Below are positions 12,953 to 13,343 of a stretch of 13,343 nt of DNA, piece after piece. The notes below the pieces were generated by a model. The model did not search any database and was not told the origin of the DNA. It worked only from the letters and a program-made list of their open reading frames with translations. This stretch comes from JANXVV01 sp038230975 (GTDB lineage: Bacteria; Planctomycetota; Phycisphaerae; Tepidisphaerales; Tepidisphaeraceae). A program made the position numbers and the translations under genes. The first letter of the stretch is position 1; the number at the start of each line of letters is the position of its first letter. The stretch covers positions 1-13,343 of the forward strand of contig JBBRMF010000139.1 of assembly GCA_038230975.1 (NCBI GenBank). The letters are read 5' to 3'.

Positions 12953-12970
12953 AAACACCAATGGGTGTTT
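12953..12970 (+). other. Stem-loop in the leader of the second porin
   Basis: AAACACC (12953-12959) and GGTGTTT (12964-12970) pair around AATG. A second small hairpin, GGTC-GTGT-GACC (12971-12982), abuts it. No long T-run follows. It could be a weak terminator of the first porin or a 5'-leader structure of the second, since the candidate -10 lies upstream. Confidence 0.35.
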
Positions 12971-12995
12971 GGTCGTGTGACCGGGTGGATGAGAA

Positions 12996-13014
12996 ATCTC
13001 TGTGGAAGGAGTAT
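12996..13014 (+). repeat. Conserved leader block, copy 2
   Basis: Identical 19 nt to 11375-11393, with GGAAGGAG at 13004-13011, 6 nt before the ATG at 13018. It supports that start and the duplication of the porin gene. Confidence 0.85.
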
Positions 13015-13017
13015 TCG

Positions 13018-13343
13018 ATGAAGGTGAAGAATTGTGTCGCGACTGCCGTACTGATGATGGCTGTCGCAGGTCCGGTGTTTGCACAGGATCCCATTGCAAC
13101 TCAGACTCAAATATCGCCAACAAGCGCGCGTAGCGAGATTGATGCCCTGCGGACGCGACTGGATCAACTCGAGCGCATGCAACGCGATATCGCGATCAAG
13201 GCCGAAGCGACCAAGACCTCGGAACAAATCATTGACGACGCCACGAAGCGCAGCCAGATGATGGAGGTCGGTTCATTTTCGGCCGGCTACAAGAACGGTC
13301 GATTCTATCTCGGTAGCGAAGACGGCAATTTCAATTTCCGCCC
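13018..13343 (+). CDS. Outer-membrane porin, second of the tandem pair (cut by window end)
   Basis: The first 108 codons of a paralogue of the upstream porin. It begins MKVKN like the first copy, has a signal peptide to about residue 22 (GPVFA-QDP), and a heptad-like helix at about 38-75 (SEIDALRTRLDQLERMQRD). From residue 79 SQMMEVGSFSAGYKNGRFYL and the following segment are nearly identical to the first porin, differing at two positions in about 30. The signal peptide and coiled coil have diverged more than this barrel entry, which suggests selection on the latter. The candidate Pho-box-like array upstream is not seen before the first copy, so the two genes may be expressed under different conditions. 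The rest of the barrel lies outside the window. Confidence 0.88.
   Translation, partial: MKVKNCVATAVLMMAVAGPVFAQDPIATQTQISPTSARSEIDALRTRLDQLERMQRDIAIKAEATKTSEQIIDDATKRSQMMEVGSFSAGYKNGRFYLGSEDGNFNFR

Noticed and set aside
1..13343. CRISPR array, tRNA, rRNA, insertion sequence or attachment site
   Set aside because: No regularly spaced repeats, tRNA-like cloverleaf, transposase or integrase sequence was seen on either strand.

Overview
The window looks like chromosomal DNA of a Gram-negative bacterium of the PVC group, most likely Planctomycetota. The clues are two tandem porin genes with an alanine-rich signal peptide, a short coiled coil and a 'YK-GRFYLGSEDGNF' entry to the barrel, a BlaI/M56 regulator pair, a secreted transglutaminase-CBM9 protein, and GxNLIxxDLRxxALPLYFSRPL-type ABC-2 permeases. 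The phylum call is from remembered family resemblance, not from a search. No tRNA, rRNA, insertion sequence, integrase or CRISPR array was seen.

Layout. (1) Positions 1-1027, minus strand: the 5' part of pyrB (aspartate carbamoyltransferase, cut by the window edge) behind pyrR, a pyrimidine pair. (2) 1161-1652, plus strand: a small conserved protein of unknown function that resembles the CTP-dependent riboflavin kinase fold. It diverges from pyrR and converges on the next block. (3) 1712-10898, minus strand: seven genes in one direction. In order of transcription they are a BlaI-type repressor, an M56 (BlaR1-like) membrane metallopeptidase with a long Pro-rich and coiled-coil tail, a secreted transglutaminase-like/CBM9 protein, then ABC ATPase, ABC-2 permease, second ATPase and second permease. 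The last four are translationally coupled (TAATG, GTGA and ATGA junctions). Gaps of 223 and 205 bp separate the three sub-blocks, so internal promoters or processing sites are possible. (4) 10899-11396: a non-coding region holding a TTGACA promoter with a near-perfect 19-bp palindrome in front of blaI, and a 10-bp-stem hairpin. (5) 11397-13343, plus strand: two tandem paralogous porins, the second cut by the window end. They share an identical 19-nt ribosome-binding leader. The second is preceded by four TTAACA-like hexamers at exact 11-bp period, which resembles a Pho box.

How the parts may work together (inference). The M56 protease would sense a signal in the envelope and release BlaI repression, as in the BlaR1/BlaI and MecR1/MecI paradigm. 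It has no penicillin-binding sensor domain, so the signal is probably not a beta-lactam bound in the classical way. The regulated output would be the secreted transglutaminase/CBM9 protein and a two-ATPase, two-permease exporter, which together look like an envelope-remodelling or export module. The porins and the pyrimidine genes look unrelated to it.
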